Source: Rhododendron vialii (Eukaryota; Streptophyta; Magnoliopsida; Ericales; Ericaceae). Taken from it: a stretch of 64,000 nt of DNA. Positions 21,205 to 34,065 of the stretch are shown here, piece by piece (within the stretch, counting starts at the first letter, position 1; each line of letters starts with the position of its first letter). A program made the position numbers and the translations under genes. The stretch spans positions 8,127,501 to 8,191,500 of the forward strand of contig NC_080569.1 of assembly GCF_030253575.1 (NCBI RefSeq). Direction: 5' to 3'. The notes beneath the pieces were generated by a model. The model was given only the letters and a program-made list of their open reading frames with translations. It had not been told where the DNA came from and searched no databases.

Positions 21205-23124
21205 ATCTGGTGGGTAATATTTTCCATTCGGTATTGTCATATGTCCCGTGGCAATATTTACGGTACCAGAATATCAGACGAAAACTTGTGTTGTAGGCAA
21301 TTGTAATTGCTGATGTATTAGAAGTTTTGTATAACTTGTGTACATGTAATTTCCAATGGTCTGAGTCTCAAAAAGTTATTATTGACCTTAGATTACGAAT
21401 GAACCAGATGTAGCATAGAAGAAATGCATTCCTATTTGTACTGTATATCATCACATGACGCCTTTGTAACACTGAAGGTTTGGAGCCACACGAGATCAGC
21501 TCTCTTAAAATCAACATTGTGCATTCCAATCTGCTTCACATGACGCATCTAAGTCTTGTGATTCCAGTTCTCTTTATATTAGTGTTGTCTCGGGTTTTAA
21601 AATTTCACATTCAACACATGACACCTTTATAGTTGCCGCTATTAAACGTCACATTTCTCCTCCAAAAGGGCTATTATAACTTTCAGGAATGGGGAACAAG
21701 AAGGCGACTTACATAAATGCAACTTTTAGTTGAAAAGTTGAAACTCGGAACCTCCTAGAAGGTATATTTACCTACAATTCCTTAGATTTAGCTGATTACT
21801 GAATTGAATACACATTTTGGTATTCTATCAAGATGGTTAAACAGAACGCGTCTTTCATTAATATGACCTGTTATGCAGGTAATGCAAAGACTCAAGGAAG
21901 GAGATGCCTGAGTGGCAGTGAATCCTAGACTACAAAGAAGCCCAGCGTCGATCACGGTTGCAGAGAAAGGTTCTCAAACTGGCTTGACAACGCCTTACGC
22001 CTCAAGGCAATTGAGAGACTCTGCATGGTGGAATACGGTCATTATTGGAGAGAAAGTTCGAAAATGATGTAGGGAGAAGAACCTTTCTTCGTTCTACTTC
22101 GTGTTTCGGTTATTCTTAAAACATTGACGTCAGAAATGTTCGCAGTTATGTGTTTGGAATTGAAGACAATGGGCAATAGTCTCTGGCTGTTTATAAAATG
22201 TGCTGCACTACGGTCCTAGGTTTTGAATCAATGTTAAGCTGGGTTGAATTGATGCCTTGACGGTATCCTTGAGCTTGTAATCTATCAGGATGTGCAAAAG
22301 TCAGATTCTCCTAAAAAAAAAGGCATAAAATTTAGAGGCCTACTAATGGAACCGACAATACGAGTACCGATGGGTAACGACGGGTTACCGGCTAGCATGT
22401 GGGCCCACTCAGAGTCCTTAACGGATGATCCTAATAATTTAAAAAAAATCGAGTAGCTCTGTGAAAAATTAGCTCAATCATGAGTGATCGATCCAATCTT
22501 TTTATTTTTCATTCAGATTACAGGATTTTGAAACTATACTGATGTTTTAGCTACACAATTTGTGCGGTCATGGCCATGGTGAAATTCAAACGTCAGTTTT
22601 ATTCTTTGATTTAATCTAAAATTGAAATCTGTTAGACATGGTTCTTCAAAGTAAATTGTACAAAAAAGCTAAAACCACCGACGGGCTGAGCATAGACTAG
22701 AATGCGGGACCTATTTTGGATTTCGTACTGATAATCTGAGCCGTTCAATAATTTTAAGTGTTGGTGCTCGATGAAATCTCTCTTCTTTTTTTCCATTTGG
22801 CAGGACAAACCCTGTTCTTTGTTGGAGTTTTAGAGAGTAATAAAAAGCCCAAGGAAGGGAAAAATGACTCGACGGTCAGGGTGCACGAGTCATGCCCGTT
22901 CCAATCATACTGTTGCATTGATTGCCAATTGCTATCGTATTCGTATCGTAGTGCGGGCCTTTCAAATCAACTAGCGCCGCACCATTCACCGATCTCGACG
23001 TGCCATGTGGAGTGGACGCTCTCTTTCTCTCTCTCTCTCACTCCATCACTCCCACACCCCTTCCATGTGATCCTCATAGGCTCATAGTACTTCCAATCCA
23101 ATCGCTTCACTTCCCAAAACCTGC

Positions 23125-23138
23125 CTTCTTCTTCTTCT

Positions 23139-23174
<36 letters not shown>
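23125..23174 (+). repeat. (CTT)n-(CT)n microsatellite upstream of PHS2
   Basis: A CTT run passes directly into a long CT run. CT-rich tracts are common in plant core promoters and 5' leaders. Confidence 0.95.
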
Positions 23175-23179
<5 letters not shown>

Positions 23180-23446
23180 TTTTCGTTTCTCTCTCTGCAT
23201 CCATCCTATCATCTTCACCAGAATCAGCGCCACACACTTCCCCAAGCGCCTTTCCTCTCTGTCGCTTTGTCCTTTTTTTATTTCTCTCACGCTAGAAATC
23301 GTTGCCATACGACTGATACGAATATTCCACCGTCCATTTCCCTCTCTTTTGGAACATTCATGTAACAAATATCTTCGCAATTCGCAGCCAGCTTCTCATT
23401 TTCATTATTTAGTCGACCAAATATCTTCACATCTTCTACAATTTGG

Positions 23447-23450
<4 letters not shown>

Positions 23451-23499
<49 letters not shown>
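23451..23499 (+). repeat. (TC)n microsatellite upstream of PHS2
   Basis: Near-perfect CT dinucleotide run of about 49 bp, 0.6 kb before the PHS2 start codon and the second such tract in the leader region. Confidence 0.95.
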
Positions 23500-23503
<4 letters not shown>

Positions 23504-24104
23504 ATTTGAGCTTGAAGAGTTCGTCTTAAAGATCTCAACTCGAACAATCGTACCCAAAGAGTCTTCACACTGAAGTAATATTCATTTCTAGGTTATCTAT
23601 ATATAGCTATTAAACCTCCTTTGCTGAAGAGCAGCGTGAAATCCTCAATAACAAAAAAAATCAATTGATAATATGTTAGTCCAATTCAATCGTTGTGCAA
23701 TTTCTTAAAAATTTATGATCCCACCTGCTTTGTTCTCGATATGACATTCAAATTCTCCTTCACTCGGACCAAAATAGTGATCATCCAAAGAGTTGTCAGT
23801 AGCTTCAAACTCTCAATTTAGTTCATTCCATTTTGTATTTCATTTGGATTGTTTATCATGAGAAATGCAGCAAATGCTATATGTGGCCTGATTTTCCTCT
23901 TTTATGTCATTATGTAGTTGGATAATTGTAATTGGTTCTATGTTTGAAATTAAAAAAATCGTGCATAAAAATATGGAGTTCTAAATAAATTTTCGCTTTT
24001 TATTTCATTGTGCAGGCTAGCAGCCCTCTTTGTGTATTATTCTGGTTGTTTGAGATTCATTTTTTTATTTTGTAGCTTCGTAGAAGCTGGTAAAAGTACT
24101 AGAT

Positions 24105-27100
24105 ATGGCGACTACAGCAGATGCTAATGGTAATAAAAAGTCTGGTCTTTCTGCTAAATCTACAAAAATTCTGGCTGTTGCGCACCCGATGGCCAAAGAA
24201 CCGACAGAGATAGCTTCCAACATCAGTTACCATGCCCAATACAGTCCTCATTTTTCTCCTTTCAAGTTTGAGCCAGAACAAGCATTCTATGCGACGGCAG
24301 AGAGTCTTCGTGATCGTCTGATTCAAGTAAGATTTAGTAGTTCTACTATGTATGGTTCTGTGTTTGATGAACTGTATCTAGCCTAGCATTTATTGTTTCT
24401 TTGCTAATATGGATGTGAGGTCAGCTGAATACATAGTTTTCACACATATCTGGCTTGAATAGTTTTCACAAATATCTGGCTTGAATAGATGTGGCATGCT
24501 CATGATAGAACTTAAAACTACTATATGCACAATAATTGATACATGAAAATGTAGTTTTGGTACTGAAACTATGGCTACACGGTCACATGGAATGCAGGAG
24601 GTGAAAAAGTAAATATTAAAGAAGGCAGTGATATGATCCTAAACTCTGAGAAATCTAAACAGAGTCTTAGTTTGGAAAAGAGGTGAATTAGTACAAAAGC
24701 TAGATTACGTCCAGTTATTTAAATGCTGCAGCTGAAATGGTGGAAGTGTTTTGTCTGACAATTGCTTTTGCAGCAATGGAATGAGACCTATCTTCATTTT
24801 CACGTATCCGATCCGAAGCAAACATACTATTTGTCCATGGAGTATCTCCAAGGACGAGCATTGACTAATGCAATTGGAAACCTGGATGTTCGAGATGCTT
24901 ATACTGATGCTTTGAATAAGCTGGGCCATGAACTTGAGGAAGTTGTTGAGCAGGTCGGTTGATTTCGTAAAATCCTTCTTGTAATTTAGCATTTGTTTTG
25001 AAGGCTTTCTTCATGATAACAAAGTAGATTTCCCCATGGAGGTCTTTGAATTTATATATTGTACCAAGCAAGCTAGCTACTTCACTTGATTTCATGTTGG
25101 ATGCTGATGACAATGTTTTTGCTCATAGAACTTGAGAAATTCACTTTTGTTTGCATTTTATTTTAATAGAAGTTGTTTCTGTAGAATTCTGTTGCACTAT
25201 CTTTTGCGTTCCATTACATTCTAACACGGTGAGTTTCTACATTCTTTTGCACCTATTGAAGCCTTTCCCCTTTTGCAAAACAGAAATATTTAGTCTATAG
25301 TTTTGGGCTTCTTTTATCATTTAACCTGCCTTTAGTCTGTAACCATTAAGTTCCTGTGAGCAGATTGTTGATTATCACCTATGAAGCACTGACACTTTTA
25401 AAGGTCGATGTATTGCAACGTCGGACACAGGGACACGTATGAGACACGGCTAGGGATACGGGAGGACACTGATAGGGACATGGCGGGGGGTAAAAGTGTA
25501 ATTTTTTTAAATGAGGGTCAAACTGTAATTTTCTTAAAATTCTGGGTCAAACTGTAATTTTTTTTAAAATTTTCAGGGGTCAAACTGTAATCTTTCAATA
25601 GGGTTGTATTGAACTTATAGATGTTTTGTTTTGTTTGAATAGTATTGGAACTATGGATTTTTCGTTTTGTCCACATTTTGTCATTTTTATTTGGAAAAAA
25701 ATTGAAAAATATATAAACAAATAAATAAATATACATGTGGCGAGTCTCCCACCGTGTCCGTATCCCCATTTTTTTAAAATTTCCGTGTCCATGTTCTTGC
25801 ATCATAGATTATCACCAATAAATTTGTTGCAGGAGAAAGATGCAGCTCTGGGAAACGGAGGACTGGGAAGACTTGCGTCATGCTTTCTTGACTCTATGGC
25901 AACATTGAATTTGCCTGCATGGGGATATGGTTTGAGGTACAGGTATGGGCTGTTCAAGCAGCGCTTTGGCAAGGAGGGTCAAGAAGAAGTGGCTGAAGAC
26001 TGGCTTGAGGTTTGATTTCACCTGATAATCCTATTAAATATTGTTTATACAATGGGATGGTAATAATCCTTATTTTTGTGAAAATTCGCAGAAGTTTAGC
26101 CCTTGGGAAGTTGTCAGACATGACATCGTGTTCCCTGTCAAATTTTTTGGTAGCGTTGAAGTCCAACCCACTGGATCGTAAGTGTGCCCTAACCATATTC
26201 ATAGCCTAATTACATTCACAACAAAAGATTTTTGTAAACCAACCAAACCTAGCCTTATGTCCCAATCAATTGGGTCAGCTACATGAATCATTTTTCTCCA
26301 TTGAGCTCTATCAAGGGCCATTTGTTCACTCAAACCCATTAGACTCGTATCTTTGAGCACAACAGCATCTAATGTCAATTTAGGTCTTTTCCTCCCCGTA
26401 GCGTTGCTACCCAAGACTATCCTATCCGCTCTCTTAACTATTGCATCTCCAGATCTACGGTAGATATGTCCAAACCACCTTAGCCTATTTTTCTTCAACT
26501 TCTTCTCTATAGGTGCTACACCTACCATCTCACGAACCGTTTCATTTCTAATCCTATCTCGTCTAGTCTTACCACATATCCACCTCAACATTCTCATTTC
26601 CGCTTTACTCATCTTGCTCACATGTTGTTTCTTAATAGGCCAACATTCTGTCCCGTAAAGCATCACTGGTCTTATGACATTTCTATAAAAAAAAATTCCT
26701 TCAATTTTATGGGTACCCTCTTGTCACATATTACACCAGTAGCGCTCCTCCACTTGGATCCTATGGGTCATATCATCGGCAATCTCTCCATCTTTATTAA
26801 CAATCGAGCCTAAATACCTAAAATGGTCACTCTTTGGTATCTCTTGGTCTTGGATCATCACTCTTTCTTCATGCGCATTGCTGGTACCACTAAACTTGCA
26901 CGCCATATACTCAGTTTTGCTCCTATTTATCCGAAAACCCTTTGACTCTAATGCTTCCCTCCACTAAACTTGCACAACATAAGATTTTGTAAACATTCGT
27001 CTGAAATATATTACCATTCCGAAGAATAAAGGAAACTTAGGATGGGGCTCTTTGCATCTATTGGCACCTGCCTGTTGCCATAGCTCTAGGTTTGCCATAG

Positions 27101-30100
27101 CTCTAGGTTATAGAATGCCACCATGACTTTTAGATTAAGTGCAATTTTGGAATTGCATGAGGTTAATCAGACTTCTTGACGAGCTGACGCTTTCTTTTTT
27201 ATTGTATTACAGGCGGAAATGGGTAGGTGGGGAGGTTGTACAAGCTCTAGCATATGACGTGCCCATTCCAGGATACAAAACCAAGAACACTATTAGTCTT
27301 CGTCTCTGGGAAGCCAAAGCTGGTGCTGAAGACTTCAACCTCTTCCAATTTAATGATGGACAGTATGAATCAGCTGCGCAGCTCCATTCCAGAGCTCAGC
27401 AGGTTGGTTATTCCATCCCATCTGAAGGAGAGTGAACTAAACATTCTTGCAAAAACACAACTCATGACATACTACCATGGCCCCTCGCATTCTTGGGGTC
27501 TGAAATGTTACTGACTCATGAGAATTGAAAATTGTTTGGGGAAACTGTAGTTTGGTCTTCATTTTGAGCTGTAATTGGGAAAAGGAAATGGTTGAGCTGA
27601 TAAAAACTTGTGAAAGAGAAAACCGTTGATGATAAAAGTATTACTTCCTGTATCAGAACTGCATTCTTTCTCAACAATGTTTTACCTATTGCTAGAAAAG
27701 TGATATGGAGTTGTGCTTTGCAGATTTGTGCTGTTTTATATCCTGGAGATGCCACAGAAAGTGGAAAGCTACTACGATTGAAGCAACAATTTTTCTTGTG
27801 CAGTGCATCACTTCAGGTTGGCTTAAATTTTCGGTTTTTTGTTTGGGGTTCCCATCCTTCTTCAAAGCTACGTTTGTTACCTTATTTAAGTTGTTTGAGG
27901 TCATACCAAAGTCCTCAAGTATTGTATTGTGCAGTCACAGTTGTTACTTTACCATACTATTTTCTAATCGTTGGATCCATCTCAGGACATTATTTTTAGA
28001 TTCAAGGAGAGAAAAGATGGAAAGGGTTCGCGGCAGTGGTCCGAGTTCTCCAGTAAGGTTGCAGTGCAACTGAATGATACACATCCAACTCTCTCAATTC
28101 CAGAGCTGATGCGATTACTAATGGATGATGAAGGACTTGGATGGGATGAAGCTTGGGATGTGACAACAAGGTACAGTTATTTTTTATTTTCCATTGGGTT
28201 GCTTCATTGGGTGCATTCTATTTCTTAGCACAAACTTTCTTTTTGCTGCTATGACTAGTTCTAATGAGTGTTAAAAAGTGAAATTTGAACCAGGACGATT
28301 TCTTATACAAATCACACTGTCCTTCCTGAGGCACTGGAGAAATGGTCACAAGCTGTGATGTGGAAACTTCTTCCTCGCCATATGGAAATCATTGAAGAAA
28401 TCGATAAGAGGGTTTGTTCGTCGCCTGTCTTGTCTTTTCTTCTTATATCCCACATCTTGCTTTATTTTCTCTGAATAAGAAATAGGTACTTCTTGCAGTT
28501 TATGGCAATGATAAAGTCAACACAGCCAGACCTCGAGAGCAAGATTTCCAACATGTGCATCTTGGATAACAATCCCCAAAAACCAGTTGTGCGCATGGCT
28601 AATTTATGTGTGGTGTCATCACATACGGTATGAATCCATCTTGTGGAGATAAACAAAAATATACATGTATCCCCTGCATCGAAATCTCCTTTGAGACTTG
28701 CATAAAATTGCATTAAACTCTCATACTGTTACTTAAGCGGGGAACATCTCCATTGGGAGTCTCGACTCTCTCTTCGTCTTGTTATACTCAAATTATCATG
28801 TTAGTTTGAGATCTTTGTTGAGATTCTGCTCTCATGTTAAGTCTTTGATTAGCCAATCCTTTTCTACCTCCTTTCAGATGTTAATTAGTTCCATTTGGAT
28901 ATGAGAAAGTGACTTCTTGTTGTCCCTTACATCTGCAGGTCAATGGTGTTGCCCAGCTACACAGTGACATTTTAAAGGCCGAATTGTTTGCAGACTATGT
29001 CTCTGTATGGCCTACCAAATTCCAGAATAAAACAAATGGCATTACTCCTCGTAGATGGCTCCGATTTTGCAGTCCCGAGCTCAGCAATATCATCACCAAG
29101 TGGTTAAAAACAGATCAATGGGTGACCAACCTTGACCTACTTACGGATCTTCGGCAAGTATGTACCTGAGATATTTTTAGAGCTTGTCACTATCACATCT
29201 GTTTGTTGACTAATTTGTGTGAATAATATTGGTGTATCCCTACTGATCTCTCTACTCCAACAGTTTGCTGATGATGCAGACTTGCAAGCTGAGTGGAAAT
29301 CAGCCAAGATGGCTAACAAGGAGCGATTAGCTCGGTACATACAGCAAGTGACAGGTGTAAGCATTGACCCAAATAGCCTCTTTGACATACAGGTCAAGCG
29401 GATCCATGAATATAAAAGACAGCTGCTAAATATTCTGTATGCGGTCTATAGGTACAAGAACTTGAAGGTATGGCAAATGTCCTCTTGTGAGCCATTTAAT
29501 TGTGCAATGTTCATGCTTCACTAGTTCTACATCACTCTTATTTTATGAAAACAAATTCATGACGCTTACCTACGAACGCCAAGTATATTCTCTACATATA
29601 ACCTGACTATAGAAGATATAGCTATGTTCTGAATAAGTTTACAGAGCTAACATTTCTGTATTGTCATGCCAGAACTAATTATAGCCGGGTTGTGGATTTT
29701 CCTATTTCTCGTCTTTACAATGCACCTAACCATGTTGAGATGTAATAACTGCACTTCCAGCAGTTCCTTCGCTATAGTAATCTACTTTGCTTACTTTATT
29801 AGGTGTGTAACTGTAAAAAAACTGCAACTATTTTCTAACATAGATATTTCCATCTCATAAGGGACAACAACTTCTGCCTAAGAAGTTTAACATGTCATAC
29901 GAGCATTTAATGTCAATGTAGTTCGGCTTCAAACTGTACCTTTTGAGTGGGGAGAAAATATTTTTCGGATTGACACATTAACAAATTCCTTGAAACGGAT
30001 CTGTGACAGGTGATGAGCCCTGAAGAGCGGAAAAATACAACACCTCGCACCATAATGATTGGAGGAAAAGCATTTGCGACTTATACCAATGCAAAAAGAA

Positions 30101-31873
30101 TAGTCAAGCTAGTGAATGATGTTGGTGCTGTCGTCAATACTGACCTCGAGGTCAACAGCTATTTGAAGGTAAATATTCAGTACAAATGTTTCTTAGGTGC
30201 TACAATTTACCAACTGCTGGTGAGCGTCGAGTAAATTTCGACATACTAAGTTCTTTTGTCTTTTTCTCCCATTCTATCACACGCAGAGCTGTGCCGCGAT
30301 TTTTCCAATTATAGAAACCTGAAGTACGCTTTTGGTACACCAACATATATTGACTTAAAATGCTACCTTCTGTAATATTTCACACTTCAACTTTTGCTAT
30401 GCAATGCCTCTCCTAATCAAATCTTGCCATGGCTGACTATGTTGCATTGGATATTACAAGCAGCATGTCTTGTATGTCTTGGTCTTGCACATCTTGGCAT
30501 GCTATCAGCCCCATAATATACTGTCAGAATGCATATATTCTTTTCTTTTCATGCTAACTGCATTTTGTAATCGCCAAATTTTTTCAGGTAGTTTTTGTTC
30601 CAAACTACAATGTATCTGTAGCAGAGATACTTATACCAGGAAGCGAGCTATCACAACATATTAGCACGGCGGGTATGGAGGCAAGTGGCACAAGCAACAT
30701 GAAGTTTGCACTCAATGGATGTCTCATCATAGGAACATTAGATGGGGCCAATGTTGAAATCAGGGAGGAAATTGGAGAGGAGAATTTCTTCCTCTTTGGC
30801 GCAACAGCAGATGAAGTTCCTAGGCTCCGCAAGGAAAGAGAAAATGGCCTGGTAATAAGTTGTGGTCCCTTTGGGTAATTGAACAAATACATTTTTCATT
30901 TTAAAGCCACAATTACTGATTCTTTGGATCATGTGATCACGGGAGATTACCTTTTTCCCTCCCACCTTATCTTTTTTATTTTCAAAGAAATAAGAAAATA
31001 TTGGAGATGTTTTTTGGCCAAGTATGATGAGTATCTGAAAACATGAGTAACATGGGTGAAAAATAAGGTGAAGCAAAGACACTTCTAGATGCATAGTAAA
31101 GTGAGTAAAGTATTCGATTAAGTTCATCTGATAAGATCATGTTGCACTTAGCTTGTATAGGTAGTCTCTTCTAATTTGATAACAATCTCTGCCATAGACC
31201 TATCCATCTAATGACATAGTTATATTTAGTTCCTCAGTTGCCCGTTCATCAAGAATTTAGTCAAATGCACCCTCTTTTGTAAGGTGAACCGACATGTTTT
31301 GTTGTATGCGTCTTCGCATTTGTACACTGGTATAATATTCTTGTTGTTGCTCGTTATACAGTTCAAACCAGATCCTCGGTTTGAAGAAGCCAAGCAATTC
31401 ATAAGAAGTGGAGCATTTGGCAGCTATGATTACAATCCACTCCTTGAGTCGTTGGAAGGAAACTCAGGTTACGGTCGTGGCGATTATTTTCTTGTTGGCC
31501 AGGACTTCCCAAGCTACATGGATGCTCAGGAAAGAGTAGACGAGGCTTACAAGTAAGAGTTTTCCATAGTTGGGTTTAGTGACCAGTTGAAACCCTGTAG
31601 ATGACTTTTTGTTCATGACAAATGCGATAGTTTTAAGTTTGTTTCATCAAGCAACTAGTTTAGTTATGGTTCATTGCTGCTGTATTTAACCGACATTTCA
31701 ATTGACCTTCCATTTTGAAGCTTGGTACCCTTTCTTATGTTTGCAGGGATAGGAAAAGATGGACAAAGATGTCAATATTGAGCACCGCCGGGAGTGGCAA
31801 ATTCAGCAGTGACCGGACGATTTCTCAGTATGCAAAGGAAATTTGGAACATAGAGGAGTGCCGAGTACCATAA
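24105..31873 (+). CDS. PHS2: Alpha-glucan phosphorylase, cytosolic H-type (PHS2-like)
   Basis: There are fifteen coding exons: 24105-24326, 24774-24953, 25833-26009, 26092-26177, 27213-27402, 27724-27816, 27986-28170, 28294-28411, 28499-28627, 28939-29157, 29264-29467, 30010-30168, 30588-30851, 31362-31552 and 31747-31873. All introns are GT-AG and the frame closes at 847 aa, the usual H-type length. The enzyme releases glucose-1-phosphate from alpha-1,4-glucans with phosphate. The pyridoxal-phosphate signature [14 protein letters not shown] is present, with the cofactor lysine at about K693; [15 protein letters not shown] and [14 protein letters not shown] are further family motifs. The ~78-residue insert of the plastid L-type is absent and the N-terminus ([12 protein letters not shown]) is no clear transit peptide, so it should act in the cytosol on maltose-derived heteroglycan. 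Introns 2 and 4 hold transposon fragments. Confidence 0.96.
25380..25806. mobile_element. Mutator-like MITE in PHS2 intron 2
   Basis: The element is flanked by the perfect 10-bp repeat GATTATCACC (25370-25379 and 25807-25816), the size typical of Mutator-like elements. The ends are TATGAAGCACTGACAC and, inverted, TATGATGCAAGAACATGG. Inner inverted pieces such as GGACACG / CGTGTCC are present. It is 427 bp with no transposase. The right copy of the duplication lies 16 bp from the exon 3 acceptor. Confidence 0.8.
26240..26973 (-). mobile_element. 5'-truncated RTE-type LINE in PHS2 intron 4
   Basis: The minus-strand translation gives the reverse transcriptase C-terminus: [56 protein letters not shown] and [14 protein letters not shown], ending [10 protein letters not shown]. 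It has an AACCAACCAAACC (complement) tail at the low-coordinate end. An imperfect ~21-bp target duplication flanks it: ACAACAAAAGATTTTTGTAA at 26218 and ACAACATAAGATTTTGTAAA at 26974. The catalytic domain is missing. Confidence 0.88.
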
Positions 31874-32212
31874 TCTGCAACCGAAATCCCATCGTCTTAT
31901 ACCATCCATTTGTTTTTCTTTCATGACGATGTGCTTTAAAACACAGATATAAATGAAACGAAAGAAAAAACAGAAACACTCCGCTGGGCATTAATAAGTT
32001 GTATTTGCATTTTGTACAATTTGTGATGGTGTCACAGAGGCACCAGTTTTATTATCATCTTATTGCTTGCTGAAGAGTTCTTGATTTCTGTTATAATAGT
32101 GCAGCTTTCCTCTTGTTTGATTCTGGGCATAACCCTATCAATTAGTAAGGGTAGAAAAATCGTGCCTGATGGCTCCTTTTTCGGCACAATTAGTTCTATG
32201 TCCACAGCCCCA
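31874..32212. other. Probable 3' UTR and flank of PHS2
   Basis: No coding potential is seen. The region follows the PHS2 stop directly and probably holds its polyadenylation site. I see no repeat here. Confidence 0.5.
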
Positions 32213-32214
32213 TT

Positions 32215-33554
32215 TAGAGGTGTCCAATGAGCCGGAGCGCGGCACAGGCATGGTATTGACCAGCACCGGCATGGGTAAGAGCACAACACAAGCGTAATTT
32301 TTTTTTTTTTTTTGGTTGAAAATACTAATAAGAAACATCCAAAACAAAACTTTATGTCAATTGTATACCTTATTACATGCTTCTCAGCTTCTCACATGGT
32401 TTAACAAAAACGACAGTTGTCCCCGTCTGCCTAAAGGATTCGGAAGATGTATGTCTTGGGCTGATGATAAAAAAAAGCCGCACGTCTTGGACTTTAAAAC
32501 TAACAAAGGGATGATATTACTGAATTACTGAATATTTTCCAAATTTAGATTGAGATAGTGACTGAAAAATGAGTAGAGAGTCAAAAGCCCAATGATTCGT
32601 GGAAAAGTATTATATTCATTTTCATTTTTTTTTTTGTTTGGTTTTAAGACACGCAAATGATTGATGGTTAAGTTAGTGTCAACCTAGTTAAAATGTAATT
32701 AAAATGTAAATATAGTGATGCATTTCTTATTTATAATTACATTCATTGCATTACAAAGTTTACTTATTAATAAAATATTTTGTACCTTTCGAACATGTAA
32801 ATTTTAATTTTATGACCTCCGTCCGCATTTGTTGCTCCATTTTTGAAATCTATGCCAGTTTTAATTGTTTATATCTTTTAATGTATATGTATAATAAATT
32901 TCATGATTTTGAGAATTTTGTATAATAAAACTAATTGAAATCTAAAGATCCATATTGAATACTCCCTCCGTCCCTTTTTAAATGTCCTACTTCGTAACTC
33001 CAACTTATTAAAAAAACATCATCATTATACCTTTCACATCAACTTTTTCCTCCACTTTTCCTACTTACCCATCATCATTACACTTTTTACTCACTAACTT
33101 TTCAAAATGAAATCTACTTTTAGGGACAAAATAGACAATGTACCAACTTTTACCCACTAACTTTACCAAATGGACACTTATTAAAGGACAGCCCAAAATG
33201 GAATACTGGACTATAATAAAGGAACGGAGGGAGTATTTTTTTTAGATCAATAATGAAAGATATAAACAATCAAAAATAACATAGACTTAAAAAAGTGGAC
33301 CAACAAATGCAGATGATGGACTGAGTAATTACTTGACCTTTTTTCCACTTCAAAAAAAATGATGGCAGTTTTTTTAAAAACATTTTCTAGTTTCACAAGG
33401 CCTGATTGTGCACGGGCATGAGAATAGGCACACACAACACGAGTTGTTGTGGGCCGTTGACCAGGCCGGCCCAAGAAAATAAATAGGCTCGGCCGGTGGC
33501 ACATTAAACACCTCTATAGCACCATAAAAAAGCATGGCACATTAGACACCTCTA
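32215..33554. mobile_element. hAT-like element with a nested Stowaway MITE
   Basis: The left end is TAGAGGTGTCCAATGAGCC and the right end, inverted, is TAGAGGTGTCTAATGTGCC. A second, near-identical right end stands 38 bp earlier (33516), so the right terminus is partly duplicated. The flanks AGCCCCAT (left) and AGCACCAT (right) match 7 of 8, fitting an hAT target duplication. The interior is AT-rich without a transposase. The Stowaway at 32962-33233 sits inside. Confidence 0.65.
32962..33233. mobile_element. Stowaway (Tc1/Mariner-type) MITE
   Basis: It has classic termini CTCCCTCCGTCCC and, inverted, CTCCCTCCGTTCC, with TA on each side. The element is 272 bp, AT-rich and non-coding. Confidence 0.92.
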
Positions 33555-34065
33555 GCACCATACACCGAATGGAGCATTAGCATCGCCTAACTCTGCTACT
33601 AAGAAATATACTATCATGCACAAGCTCGTTCCACTAGAATAGACATACCACAGTATACACCATTCGAAAAAATTACTAGCGAACCCTTCTTCAGAGCCAT
33701 CTCCAATGATGACTTCTGAAACTAGCAACAAACTAACGGAAGCCCAATGTCACATCAGTAACAAAGCATGAAAGGCAAGAAGGGTGGAGTGCAGTTAGTG
33801 CTTCCTTTATACTCCCATGAACATGGGCATGATTCGATTTCGTAAACACCCATCCCTCTCCCCAAGTCCCCTAGAATAGAATAAATTAAGATTAACGAAT
33901 GGCCAAAAAAAACGAAGCATGAAATGAAGAGCCTCCCGGTGGAATACAGGATATTGGAACCGCATAAAAACATAACATAGGTTCATCTGAATGAACAATA
34001 AGCTACTACAGTCAAATGTTCTTAAAAGACAGCTCCGACAATTAAGAACTAGGAAACTCGAATCC
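33555..34065. other. Spacer and probable 3' UTR of the SR45a-like gene
   Basis: No gene is recognised. The region lies directly beyond the SR45a-like stop codon (read on the minus strand), and its right part is probably that gene's 3' UTR. Confidence 0.5.

Larger units (their letters stand above)
21205..24104. other. Spacer and leader region between PHT4;3 and PHS2
   Basis: The first few hundred bases are probably the 3' UTR of the transporter. No coding gene is visible on either strand. From about 23.0 kb the plus strand becomes strongly pyrimidine-rich (CTT and CT repeats), which looks like the promoter and 5' UTR of the phosphorylase. An AG-like acceptor region before 24.1 kb suggests a leader intron, but I cannot fix the transcript start. 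Confidence 0.5.
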
